Below, one piece after another: positions 38,071-46,854 of a stretch of 64,000 nt of DNA (within the stretch, counting starts at the first letter, position 1; every line of letters starts with the position of its first letter). The position numbers were made by a program, and so were the translations under genes. Origin of the DNA: Pedobacter antarcticus (lineage in GTDB: Bacteria > Bacteroidota > Bacteroidia > Sphingobacteriales > Sphingobacteriaceae); assembly GCF_900112985.1 (NCBI RefSeq), contig NZ_FONS01000001.1, positions 245,730 through 309,729 on the forward strand, written 5' to 3'. The notes beneath the pieces are model-generated. The model was not told the origin of the DNA. It saw only the letters and a list, made by a program, of their open reading frames with translations, and made no database searches.

Positions 38071-38546
38071 TAAACCGGCCTGAACCCTTCAGGTCAAAGG
38101 CCAGGTTTAAAACAAAAAATTGCCAGGAGCGCAGCGACAGCATTTTTGGTTGAAGCCACCCCCTTCGGGGATCAGCGAGCGCAGCGAGCTAATCCACAAT
38201 CCGTGCTTCTGTCCAACAAGAACAAAAAGTCTTACACAGGTAAATAATATATATTTTTCCAAGAAGATACTAAAAGATTGTTGCTTTTTGCGGGCTCAGA
38301 TTTTAAAGAAATCGATAATGCTCGAATCTCTAAACGCGTCTGAAATAAAACCAAACCTACGGTTTGTATATCCAATTACCATTGGGCACAAAATGCACGA
38401 GCCAACATCATAGTTTCCTTATTATGTGCCGCTCCCACTGATCAATCATAAGAATATTTAAATACGGAATTGGAGGGGTTTGGCGTTAGCGTCTGATCCT
38501 GATTGAATTATAAACCCCTTTGCTTTAACTAGCCAACATAAAATAT
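38032..38546. other. gene-free region with nested inverted repeats
   Basis: No gene is supported. Four alternately oriented copies of an AACAAAAAATGCCA-like motif lie at 38031-38047, 38053-38076, 38104-38125 and about 38139-38160. A second motif, GGGGATCAGCGAGCGCAGCG at 38167-38186, has a degenerate partner at 41045-41067. The 3' half holds nothing I can recognise. Confidence 0.55.
38056..38125. repeat. 21/22-base inverted repeat
   Basis: Left arm 38056-38076 and right arm 38104-38125 are complementary apart from one inserted base. Inside are two further short hairpins (GGCCT/AGGCC and CCTGAA/TTCAGG). It overlaps the 3' arm of the tRNA terminator. Confidence 0.75.
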
Positions 38547-39353
38547 TTACGGATGAAACAATTCTTTTATTTCGATGTTTTTGAAATCAACAGGCTGTCC
38601 TTCGCTTTGCAGAGCAATAAAGCCGTTGCTTAATAGCTTACCATCTATCTTAATTTTAGGATCATAACCCGTTACTACACCACCACCGATCTGAGGTTTA
38701 GAGTATTGCAACACGGTGTCACCATTGATAATATGAGTGATTAAAGAATCGCCAAGAACAATCAGCTCACCCCTTACCCACTGATCTCCTTCGTATGTTT
38801 TTGAAGTAGAATTTAAGCAATGTTGATCAGAGATTTTCCCTTTATACACTACATTCGTTCCGGGCGAACACATATTCCCTGTAGGCCTTGGGTTTCCATC
38901 ACCTAGACCGGCAAGAAGCTGCATCTCGATAGAGATCGGCCAATCCTGTTCTTTTAACATTGTTCTGGGATCCTGCGAATGGAACATTACTCCACTATTT
39001 AATAAAGTATAATCTGGCGCCCCTTTTTGCTGTTTTCCAACAAACCGATATTCGAATTTCAAATGATAATAAGAGAAGGGTGTTTTATAATACAGATGCG
39101 CGAACTGGTCATTAAAATCACCATACTGATCATATCTCACTTTAATGATCCCATCTTCAACCCTAAAAGTATTTCCAAAATTCTCACCAACTTCATGGTG
39201 ATTCACCTTTACAAACCAATCCTTGATGTCTTTACCGTTAAACAAAGAAAACCAACCTTTTTGATCATCAGATTGGTTTGAATTTTGCTTAGTTCTTCCG
39301 GAACTTGTAAAGATAAAAAACGAAATAAGGGTAATAAATATGATTCTTTTCAT
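38547..39353 (-). CDS. secreted DUF1080 protein (3-keto-disaccharide hydrolase type)
   Basis: 268 aa with a signal peptide (residues 1 to about 18; IFITLISFFIFTSS). The DUF1080 core starts at GWFSLFNGKDIKDWFVK and has LKFEYRFVGKQ, NSGVMFHSQ and IALQSEGQPVDFKNIEIKEL. It is a concanavalin-like beta-sandwich; some family members act on 3-keto-glucosides or other sugars. A -7 match (CAAATTTA at 39398-39405) lies upstream. No sugar-utilisation operon surrounds it. Confidence 0.85.
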   Translation of the reverse strand: MKRIIFITLISFFIFTSSGRTKQNSNQSDDQKGWFSLFNGKDIKDWFVKVNHHEVGENFGNTFRVEDGIIKVRYDQYGDFNDQFAHLYYKTPFSYYHLKFEYRFVGKQQKGAPDYTLLNSGVMFHSQDPRTMLKEQDWPISIEMQLLAGLGDGNPRPTGNMCSPGTNVVYKGKISDQHCLNSTSKTYEGDQWVRGELIVLGDSLITHIINGDTVLQYSKPQIGGGVVTGYDPKIKIDGKLLSNGFIALQSEGQPVDFKNIEIKELFHP

Positions 39354-39532
39354 AACTGTTATATGGTAAGTGATTTAGTTAAAAATTAGTTCAATAACAA
39401 ATTTATAAGAAGGCACCAGATATTTTTTGAATGCTGATAGACTGTGGATAGTCAAATCGCAAGACTAAGGTCGCTTTTAATTGCTACATTTAGCAATAGA
39501 ATTTGCTTAGAAATGGCTTATTTTGCGACCCC

Positions 39533-41020
39533 ATGGAAGATTTTAAGAAAATTGAAGAAAGGCTTGCCCGTTACGAAAAGGAAAACAGAAAACTGAAACA
39601 TAAGGTCGAAGAGCTCACTGATTTCGTTGAAAATGCTTCCGTCCCGCTTCACTGGGTCGATGGAACTGGGAAAATTATATGGGCGAACCAAGCTGAGCTA
39701 GATACTTTCGGATACAGCAAAGAAGAATATATCGGATTTCCGATCAGTAATTTTCATGCAGATCAGGAGGCTATACAGAACATCCTTATGCGGTTGGTCA
39801 ACAATGAAACACTTCATAATTACCCGGCAAGACTTAAATGCCGGGACGGGTCCGTTAAGCACGTACTCATAAGCTCAAACGTCCTGAGGAAAGACGGCAA
39901 ATTTATACACACCCGTTGCTTTACCCGCGATATTTCTGCCTTTAGACAAGAACAACAGAGAAACCGGGACTTGATGCTTGTACTGGAGCAACAGGCTGCC
40001 ATCATCGATTCTTCTAATGATGCCATCCTTAGTAAAACCTTAGACGGAACCATAACCAGCTGGAACGAATCAGCAGAACGAATATTCGGTTATACGAGTG
40101 TTGAGATTATCGGACAGCCGATCCAAAAGCTGTTACCACCGGACCGGCAGGATGAAGAATCCCACATTCTCTCGCGGTTACAGAACGGTGATCAGATGGA
40201 ACACTTTGAAACCAAGAGGCTTACTAAAACCGGCCGGATACTCGACATGTCCTTAACAATATCACCCATCAGGGATGTCCATGGTAATATGACCGGCTTA
40301 TCGACTATAGCAAGGGACATATCTGAAAAAAAACAGGAAGAACAACGGAAAAACGATTTTGTCACGATGGTCAGCCACGAGCTTAAAACACCCTTAACAA
40401 CAATCATGTCCTATGTTCAGCTACTTATAAAAAATGCCAAAAATGAAGACGACTTCGATTTTAAGGCACTGACGAGAATTCACGCCCAGGCAAAAAAAAT
40501 GACCTCGATGACTCATGACTTCCTGAATCTGGCAAGATTGGAGGACGGGAAAATACAGCTTAACAAAGAAACGTTTGCACTTCATACACTGATTGAGGAA
40601 ATTACCGGTGATGTTCAGATACTAAGCACAAAACATACGATAAGGCTGGTTGATTGCGAGGAGATCACCCTCCACGCCGACCGAAATAAGATAGGGCAAG
40701 TCCTTATGAACCTGGTAAGTAACGCGATAAAATATTCACCTATGGGCGGAACTATTAATATTGGCTGTCAGAAGCAGCCAGGAAAGGTAAAGGTTTTCGT
40801 TCGCGATGAGGGCATAGGGATCAGTAAGGCAGACCAAAACAGACTGTTTGAAAGGTTTTACAGGGTAAGCAACGACAAATCAGGGGGTATAACAGGATTT
40901 GGAATCGGACTCTATCTTGTTTCAGAAATCTTGCGTCAGCACGCCAGTAAAATTGAGGTTGAAAGCGAAGAAAATATCGGATCAACTTTTTATTTTGATT
41001 TGGAGATCCAGGAAGGGTGA
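39533..41020 (+). CDS. orphan sensor histidine kinase with two PAS domains
   Basis: 495 aa from ATG 39533; a TTG ten codons earlier is less likely. An N-terminal coiled coil (about residues 1-30) is followed by PAS domains near 30-150 and 157-275, a HisKA domain with phospho-acceptor H282 (MVSHELKTPLTT), and a HATPase with the N box LMNLVSNAIKYSP, G1 DEGIGIS and G2 FGIGLYLV. No membrane helix is seen, so it should sense inside the cell. No response regulator gene is next to it. Confidence 0.92.
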   Translation: MEDFKKIEERLARYEKENRKLKHKVEELTDFVENASVPLHWVDGTGKIIWANQAELDTFGYSKEEYIGFPISNFHADQEAIQNILMRLVNNETLHNYPARLKCRDGSVKHVLISSNVLRKDGKFIHTRCFTRDISAFRQEQQRNRDLMLVLEQQAAIIDSSNDAILSKTLDGTITSWNESAERIFGYTSVEIIGQPIQKLLPPDRQDEESHILSRLQNGDQMEHFETKRLTKTGRILDMSLTISPIRDVHGNMTGLSTIARDISEKKQEEQRKNDFVTMVSHELKTPLTTIMSYVQLLIKNAKNEDDFDFKALTRIHAQAKKMTSMTHDFLNLARLEDGKIQLNKETFALHTLIEEITGDVQILSTKHTIRLVDCEEITLHADRNKIGQVLMNLVSNAIKYSPMGGTINIGCQKQPGKVKVFVRDEGIGISKADQNRLFERFYRVSNDKSGGITGFGIGLYLVSEILRQHASKIEVESEENIGSTFYFDLEIQEG

Positions 41021-41036
41021 GTTATGGTATAGTTCT

Positions 41037-41067
41037 CCCCCCCTCCGGGATCAGTGAGTACAGTGAG
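41037..41067. repeat. degenerate copy of a repeat found after the tRNA gene
   Basis: Pattern CCCC..CCGGGATCAGTGAGTACAGTGAG resembles 38159-38188. The shared pattern is GGGATCAGYGAGYRCAGYGAG. It lies in the gap between the histidine kinase and the propeller lipoprotein. Confidence 0.5.
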
Positions 41068-41176
41068 TGTAGATAAGTGATGCTATGAGTAGGCTAAAGT
41101 TCCAGTTATTACACCTTATTGCTACCTATTATTTATAAAGAATATATATATAAAAGCTTGAAATTAAAATAGTCAG

Positions 41177-42145
41177 TTACCGCCAGATCATCTGTCCACC
41201 TGACGTTTCAATCTTGTTTTTGCCTTTCACGAAAACGGGGATTACGCCAGGAGTATTTGGTGCAATCGGATCCACATTATACTCTTTGCCATCGTTAGGG
41301 ATAATTTTTAGCGTCCACATCCAGCCGAATGGTCCAGTCTGTTTGTATTCTGTGCCTATAAGCAAGTACTTTCCATCGGGAGAAAACTCGGGTACGGCTT
41401 CTTTAAAATTACTGGTGGTAACCTGTTTCACGTTTGATCCATCCATAGCCATAGTGTACACATGGTTAGCAATACGCACGGCGAGTTGATTGCCGGCCGG
41501 ATTGACGGCTAAGTCGCTCCAGTCTTGATAATTCATTTCTTTAAGTACACTACCGGAGGTGTAAGGTGGGTCTAAACGTATGATATTGTTTTTATGCACG
41601 ATCAACAGCGCATTGCCAGGAAGCCATAAGCGTTGGTCATTAAAACCTAGTTCTTGTCCGTTGATATCGTGGATCCGTCCGACAAACTCACCATTTCGTT
41701 TTAGGATAGTGATACCGTCTTCCTTATCATTCGAAAGCACCAGAATATGACTGTTATCAAATGACAGATAGCCCCTACAGTATCCATTCAGTCCCGGACT
41801 ATTGTACACAAATTCCTCTATTATGCTACCATTTGAAATATCACTGAGGGTAAAACGTATGGGGTATTTACCCAAAGTTTGCTCATTTACTACAGTGAGT
41901 TTGTATTTACCATCACGGGAGATGTCGAAATTATTAAGTTTGGAGTTATCGGGAATAAAGGCGGACCCCACACCATCCGGTAAACTTACTTTAAGAATTC
42001 CCTCGGATGCCCAGTCGTAATATATTGTTCCCTTTAACGCGGATGGGTAGCCATTTTCACCAACATCTGGCCCATTATTTTCCTTTGAACAGGCTGATAG
42101 TAGCATAAGAAATACCACTATCAGCGATAAATTTTTCTTTTTCAT
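41177..42145 (-). CDS. beta-propeller lipoprotein (PD40/TolB-like)
   Basis: 322 aa with a lipoprotein signal; acceptor Cys at residue 19 (LLSACSK). Several blades of WD40-like/TolB-like repeats are seen, for example FDISRDGKYKLTV, LAVNPAGNQLAVRI and PEFSPDGKYLLIGTE. Such domains usually bind proteins or peptides at the envelope. A promoter match (CAAATTTA at 42274-42281 with CAAT at 42302-42305) lies about 130 bases upstream of the start. No specific function is suggested. Confidence 0.75.
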   Translation of the reverse strand: MKKKNLSLIVVFLMLLSACSKENNGPDVGENGYPSALKGTIYYDWASEGILKVSLPDGVGSAFIPDNSKLNNFDISRDGKYKLTVVNEQTLGKYPIRFTLSDISNGSIIEEFVYNSPGLNGYCRGYLSFDNSHILVLSNDKEDGITILKRNGEFVGRIHDINGQELGFNDQRLWLPGNALLIVHKNNIIRLDPPYTSGSVLKEMNYQDWSDLAVNPAGNQLAVRIANHVYTMAMDGSNVKQVTTSNFKEAVPEFSPDGKYLLIGTEYKQTGPFGWMWTLKIIPNDGKEYNVDPIAPNTPGVIPVFVKGKNKIETSGGQMIWR

Positions 42146-42273
42146 CGTTTTGATTTATGAGTTTGTTTAATTATGGATGGCATATCGGACCCGCGTTATG
42201 GTAGAGATTCGCTTCCCCATAATAAACTGCCTAATAGTTTTTGCCTATTTTCAATTTTAAAATGATAATATCA

Positions 42274-42305
42274 CAAATTTAAGGGCAAAAGAGTTGATCA
42301 ACAAT
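42274..42305 (-). promoter_or_regulatory. possible promoter of the propeller lipoprotein
   Basis: CAAATTTA and CAAT on the plus strand with a 20-base spacer are the complement of TTG/TAnnTTTG. The leader would be about 120 bases. Confidence 0.4.
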
Positions 42306-42437
42306 CCACGAAAACAGGGATTTTTCAGAATTTCACTTACTCACTTATCGCATCGGTACCATTAATCGTTTATAAAGCACTGCAGAGCATTCACCCAGCA
42401 ATATGATTGATACGATATTTGGCCCTTCCTATTCTAT

Positions 42438-43058
42438 TTATATGAATTTCATTTCCGTTGCTTTATGTATCAAAGAGGCAGAATTGCTCACTTTAAATTT
42501 TTGCAATAGATTTCTTCGGTGACTTTCTACGGTGAGCGGACTAATGAACATTTGTTCAGCTATCTGGGGGGTGGTCTTTCCAGTTGACATTAACCGAAGT
42601 ACTTCTTGTTCTCTTTGAGTGATTTTGGGAACGGCGCCATCCGTTTGATTCATAATAGGCTCTATATCAGCGCTTAAAATTTTATCACCTTTCATTACAG
42701 AACGGATAGCATTTATAAGCTCGCTCGCAGAAACATTTTTGAGCAAATATCCTGAAGCTCCTGCATCTAGCATACGCTGGACAATACTACCCTTACTGAT
42801 ATTACTGATGGCAATAATCTGTGTTTTGGGTTGATTCTTTTTAACGGCTACTGTAGCATCAATACCGTTCATCCCCGGCATATTGATATCAGCTAAAACC
42901 ACATCTGCCTCATTAGTCTCCAAAAACTTTAGGGCGTCTTCCGCATTGGTAAAAGTATTCAGCAGTTTGATATCCGCATGATTATTGAGTATAAACTCGA
43001 ATCCATTTAATACCAATGGATGGTCATCTATTATTATTACCGAAATCATATTATTCAT
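42438..43058 (-). CDS. NarL/FixJ-type response regulator
   Basis: 206 aa from ATG 43058. Upstream codons up to 43109 overlap the kinase gene and a perfect palindrome and do not fit the family. The receiver domain (about 1-120) has the acidic pair DD at 11-12, phospho-acceptor D57 in VLADINMPG, and K in YLLKNVSA. The LuxR-type HTH is at the C-terminus (ITQREQEVLRLMSTGKTTPQIAEQMFISPLTVESH). It is the partner of the kinase just upstream. Confidence 0.93.
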   Translation of the reverse strand: MNNMISVIIIDDHPLVLNGFEFILNNHADIKLLNTFTNAEDALKFLETNEADVVLADINMPGMNGIDATVAVKKNQPKTQIIAISNISKGSIVQRMLDAGASGYLLKNVSASELINAIRSVMKGDKILSADIEPIMNQTDGAVPKITQREQEVLRLMSTGKTTPQIAEQMFISPLTVESHRRNLLQKFKVSNSASLIHKATEMKFI

Positions 43059-43072
43059 ATACGTATTTGTTT

Positions 43073-43094
43073 TACCGAATTCATGAATTCGGTA
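43073..43094. repeat. perfect 22-bp palindrome across the kinase stop codon
   Basis: Each half is TACCGAATTCA and its complement, with no loop; it holds two GAATTC sites. It covers the kinase stop codon (43081-43083) and ends 15 bases before the regulator ATG at 43058. It could be an operator or an RNA hairpin controlling the second gene. Confidence 0.7.
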
Positions 43095-45135
43095 CATTCT
43101 GTTGTTCATACATAGGTATCTGAACGTGAAACGACGAACCTTTTCCTGGATATGTATCTATTTCGAAATGCCCGTTTAACAATGCGATGCGGTTGCGGAT
43201 ATTTGACAACCCCATGCCTATATTGTTTACATTTTCGGTGCTTTGTTTAAACCCTTTACCATTATCTTCCACGGAGAGGTGTAAAATATCATTCTCTTCC
43301 GAACATTGAACCCAAACTTGATCAGCTTCACTATGTTTCAGTGCATTGGTCAACAATTCCTGCACGATACGGTACACCGACATCAAAAAAAGATGGGAAT
43401 AATCACCCCTCAGCCTAAAGGACTGAAAATCAATGGACATACAGGACTGGGTCATACTTTTGCATAAATCTCTTATTGCATCTTCAAGACCTCTATATAA
43501 CAGTGAATCCGGCATGAGGTTATGCGACACCCGACGTAGTTCGTTTACAGATTGGTCAAGCTGACTTATAATGCTTTGCAAATCTCCAATGGCGACAGCA
43601 TCAACTCGCTGTAAGCCCATATTATCCGTTACAGCAGAAAGCTTCATCTTTACGCTAGCCAGCATACCCCCCAACCCATCATGCAAATCTCTTGCTAATC
43701 GGCTCCGTTCTTTTTCTTCACCCTGCAACATAGCATTGTATTGGTGAATCGTCGATTTTTGCCGATGATTTTTAAGCTCTTCCTGCAGCAGCAATTCTTT
43801 TTGCTCCAATAACCTTTTTTTGCTTTTCTGTGTTCTATACCATGTAAATCCTAATACAAAAAGAAGCGTGCATAGCGAGGCAAATATGATGGCGATGCTT
43901 CGGTTTTTTTGTAGGGCTAAAGATTGCTCCTGATGTTGGGATTTAATTTTCAATAACTCTTTTTCTTTTTCAGTAGTTTGGTATTTGCGTTCCAATTCCA
44001 ATATTTGTGCCCGGTTTTTATTTGTGAAAAGGCTATCGGTAACAACTTTATAAGCTTCGTACCATTTGACTGCCTCTTGATATTGATTTAATGAAACAGT
44101 CGTTGTGGCTAAATGGTAATAAACCATCTGTTTGTTTGCCAAAGAAGATGTTTTTTCTACATACGGGAGCACTTCCAATAATTTGCCCTTAGCTTTCACA
44201 TGCTGCTTATTCTGCTGATATACTTTGAACTGATCATACAAAAGGGTTGAAATCAGCTCATCATTCTTTAGTATTTTTGCTGTAATAAGTCCTTCTGAAA
44301 GATGTTCATGGGCTTTCTCAAAATTTTTAACAGCAGCATGATAACTCCCCGCGACCGTATGGTACATAGGAACATAGATAGAGTTGGGTATCAAATTTGC
44401 AATCACGGAGGCTGTATCAAGCATCATTTTAGATTGATGATACTCCTTTGCATAAAGTGCATTTCGTGCCGCATTGACATAAAGTGTTAATCTTTCTTCC
44501 GAAGCATTTGCCTGTTCCCGGAGTAAGCTTAAAGCTTTACGATAGTACTGAGCCGCTTTTGCATATTCCTGTAGATTCATCAGGTTCATGGCGACGTTTT
44601 GATAATTAATACCAAGAAGAGTAACATCTTTTGTTTGCTCTGCTAAGGGAATCACTTTATCCAATAGAATATCAACATACTCATTTGCTTTATCTTCACG
44701 TTGCAAAAGCGCACCATAGCTTCCCCAAATACGCGCACGATAGCGAACAGCTTTTAATTCCTGGGCTCTATCAACTTTTTGAAGCAATCTTTCAGCCTCC
44801 ATATATAAATCTTTTGCCTTATCTGGGTCTTTATCGAAATAAACGGAAGCTGTATAAAAAGCAATCAACCCTCCATAATAATCTGTTTGTATCTTTGTTC
44901 CTAATAGATTTTTTGCTTCAGAGATATAATGCAAAGCTTTGGTGACATTGTGATCAGACCAGAAGAAACTCAAATCAAGCAAACCCACCGCTTTTTCTTC
45001 TTGGTTTTTTATTTGTCCTAGTTGGCGGTACAAACTATTGCTATATTGAATTAGCCGGTCTCCCGGCTGACCATTTACCGGCGGAGTAGCTATCGAGAGA
45101 AAATATAAAATAAGTAGTTTTATTGTTTTCGACAC
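43081..45135 (-). CDS. sensor histidine kinase with periplasmic TPRs (HisKA_3)
   Basis: 684 aa from GTG 45135. Signal peptide (about residues 1-22), about eight TPR-like helices (30-375), a membrane helix near 412-432 (IAIIFASLCTLLFVLGFTWY), a coiled coil, and the kinase core. The phospho-acceptor is H485 in LARDLHDGLGGMLAS; the HATPase has LTNALKHSEA, VEDNGKGF and GMGLSNI. Its HisKA_3 type pairs with NarL/LuxR regulators, which matches the next gene. The TPR region would meet a periplasmic ligand. Confidence 0.92.
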   Translation of the reverse strand: MSKTIKLLILYFLSIATPPVNGQPGDRLIQYSNSLYRQLGQIKNQEEKAVGLLDLSFFWSDHNVTKALHYISEAKNLLGTKIQTDYYGGLIAFYTASVYFDKDPDKAKDLYMEAERLLQKVDRAQELKAVRYRARIWGSYGALLQREDKANEYVDILLDKVIPLAEQTKDVTLLGINYQNVAMNLMNLQEYAKAAQYYRKALSLLREQANASEERLTLYVNAARNALYAKEYHQSKMMLDTASVIANLIPNSIYVPMYHTVAGSYHAAVKNFEKAHEHLSEGLITAKILKNDELISTLLYDQFKVYQQNKQHVKAKGKLLEVLPYVEKTSSLANKQMVYYHLATTTVSLNQYQEAVKWYEAYKVVTDSLFTNKNRAQILELERKYQTTEKEKELLKIKSQHQEQSLALQKNRSIAIIFASLCTLLFVLGFTWYRTQKSKKRLLEQKELLLQEELKNHRQKSTIHQYNAMLQGEEKERSRLARDLHDGLGGMLASVKMKLSAVTDNMGLQRVDAVAIGDLQSIISQLDQSVNELRRVSHNLMPDSLLYRGLEDAIRDLCKSMTQSCMSIDFQSFRLRGDYSHLFLMSVYRIVQELLTNALKHSEADQVWVQCSEENDILHLSVEDNGKGFKQSTENVNNIGMGLSNIRNRIALLNGHFEIDTYPGKGSSFHVQIPMYEQQNVPNS

Positions 45136-45674
45136 GAGTAATTTAGTTAACGTTTATCGCTGGATAATATACATAAAATACACCTATTCACAATCTGGCA
45201 CCATCCCCATAATGAGTTCCTAGTTAAGATGTTGTGAAGTCTGGAGTTTTATCTTAGTATAGCCCTCCATCGCACTTTCGTGGGCAAGGATGCCTACACA
45301 GGTAATATTTGCCGATTGCCGGGTGTGATGATACAATTGTTGTAATTCGATTTTCGAACAAAGTCAATATCGTGTTCTTTATAAATTGCCAGACACAAGT
45401 TGTTATTTGGAAACGTAGAATAACTTAAACTATTGAAATCAGTTATTTTGAATACAAAAAGTATTGAATATACTTTTTCAATACTTCATTTTTACGCTTA
45501 ATAATTGTTTTCCTGCCCTAGGTTTCTTAAACTCTGTTGAAGAAGATTTTGCAATCTTTTAACAATGCAATCTGCCACTTCAAACCCAAATTTAATCACT
45601 TCAACTGAAAACTTAATTTCCGAATAGCGGTACAGTATACCTTTGAGCCCTAAATAAAAAAATAATTTAAAAAC
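45136..45674. other. 539-base intergenic region
   Basis: No ORF is supported. Overlapping inverted repeats occur at 45456-45486 (aaaaagtat with atacttttt, and aagtattga with tcaatactt), which can form mutually exclusive hairpins. A -7 element for the downstream gene is at 45638-45645. The rest looks structureless and AT-rich. Confidence 0.45.
45638..45645 (+). promoter_or_regulatory. -7 element for the 132-aa exported protein
   Basis: TACCTTTG fits TAnnTTTG; a weak TTTC lies 17 bases upstream. ATG 45675 is 29 bases downstream. Confidence 0.45.
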
Positions 45675-46073
45675 ATGAAAAAGTTAATTTTAACCTTACT
45701 GTTTGGAACGTTCATTTTAAGTAATACCTACGCGCAGAAGTATTTCGGAAAAACTTATACACCAACACAAAATGTAGATGAGTTTTACGCGAATGCTGAT
45801 GTAACGAAGGAATATACAGTTATGGGAAAAACTGAACTTGATAAAGGTTTCCGTTCGTTAGAAAAAACCCAGGCAAAGATCATCGAACTGGCGAAGAAGA
45901 AAGGTGCTGATGGCGTAATCTTTACAATGGATGAAGAAGTTGTTGCTACAACTAGCTCAGGGAGCGGTAGTGTAAATACAAAAAAGGCGAACAAAGCAAC
46001 AGGTTTTTCGAGCAGCACCACTACCGATATCAAAGAGAAGAAAATCCGGGCAACATTTATTAAGTATAAATAA
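45675..46073 (+). CDS. exported protein of unknown function
   Basis: 132 aa. A signal peptide covers residues 1 to about 20 (LLFGTFILSNTYAQ). The mature part has a predicted alpha/beta unit (TVMGKTELDKGFRSLEKTQAKIIELAKKKGADGVIF) that resembles the small YbjQ/RcsF/DUF4156 envelope fold, an inference from pattern only. A low-complexity Ser/Thr/Lys stretch follows (TTSSGSGSVNTKK), then a final beta strand (IRATFIKYK). Monocistronic by context. Confidence 0.65.
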   Translation: MKKLILTLLFGTFILSNTYAQKYFGKTYTPTQNVDEFYANADVTKEYTVMGKTELDKGFRSLEKTQAKIIELAKKKGADGVIFTMDEEVVATTSSGSGSVNTKKANKATGFSSSTTTDIKEKKIRATFIKYK

Positions 46074-46163
46074 TTTTCCCAGCAACAAAGCTGTTTTCGA
46101 ATGCGGCTTTGTCGTTTCAAATTTATTTTTCAGCAAAAAACTGTGTAAAATTCAATTCTTTGA

Positions 46164-46205
46164 AACTTATAGTCTTATCACCAAGAGGTGATAAGACTAT
46201 AAGTT
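46164..46205. terminator. perfect 19-bp hairpin between convergent genes
   Basis: Arms of 19 bp with a 4-base AAGA loop, no mismatches (46164-46182 and 46187-46205). It lies 3 bases past the end of the NAD(P)-binding gene. A T-run is missing on either side, which is unusual for a rho-independent terminator. Confidence 0.6.
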
Positions 46206-46208
46206 AAC

Positions 46209-46835
46209 TTAAGAGGTCAATGCAGGATATTTTTTAAGCATAGTCGGGTTTTCTGCTTCCTTCAATAGATAATGCGCGACGTCGGCTCTAGAAATCTTAC
46301 CTATTTTGATCCCTTTATAAAGATTTGGCAACACTTTATACTTTTGAGTCAGGGAACTATCTGTGAGTATTCCGGGTCGAATAATTTCCCAATTGAGATT
46401 GCTCTTTGAAATGATCTCTTCCATTACAGTTTTATTGAGATACTGATGTTTGAGGAAAATCTGAATCACTGCCCGCATAAAAAAACTTAAGAATCCACGG
46501 CTCTCCCCTGCTCCAAAGCCGGTTATAATTAGAATCGGCGCTTTAAATTCCAATATTGCTCCTGCCTTAACAAGTGCGTGAGCGGTATCTGAAAATAGCG
46601 TATTTGGTTTTTTATTTTTTGTACCGATCGTCACAATGACCACATCCGCATCCTTCATAACTTTCTTCAAATCAGTTAGCGAAGTGGCGCTACCATTAAT
46701 CTTTACCAAGTTGGGATCAGCGGGTATACTTTGGGTTTGAGTGGATAAAGCTGTTACGCGATGTCCTTGCGATAAGGCTTGGTGGAGTGTGGCTAAACCT
46801 ATACCAGCCGACGCTCCGATTATTGTAATATTCAT
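46209..46835 (-). CDS. NAD(P)H-binding SDR-like protein
   Basis: 208 aa from ATG 46835; the frame is open further upstream but overlaps the next gene. N-terminal Rossmann motif ITIIGASAGIGLATLHQAL (GxxxGxG-like) and a DVVIVTIGT strand. No catalytic YxxxK is seen. It fits the NAD(P)-binding atypical SDR group, such as NmrA-like or YwnB-like proteins, some of which are redox sensors. Starts 20 bases after the phosphatase-like gene in the same direction. Confidence 0.82.
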   Translation of the reverse strand: MNITIIGASAGIGLATLHQALSQGHRVTALSTQTQSIPADPNLVKINGSATSLTDLKKVMKDADVVIVTIGTKNKKPNTLFSDTAHALVKAGAILEFKAPILIITGFGAGESRGFLSFFMRAVIQIFLKHQYLNKTVMEEIISKSNLNWEIIRPGILTDSSLTQKYKVLPNLYKGIKIGKISRADVAHYLLKEAENPTMLKKYPALTS

Positions 46836-46854
46836 TTTTACTTTTATTTTGGGA

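Noticed and set aside
38120-38413. 97-codon open frame downstream of tRNA-Ser
   Set aside because: It runs through the inverted-repeat debris and has a low-complexity composition with no recognisable domain; it reads the repeat motifs as codons.
37944-38546. Genomic island integrated at tRNA-Ser
   Set aside because: No integrase gene and no repeated copy of the tRNA 3' end was found in the window.
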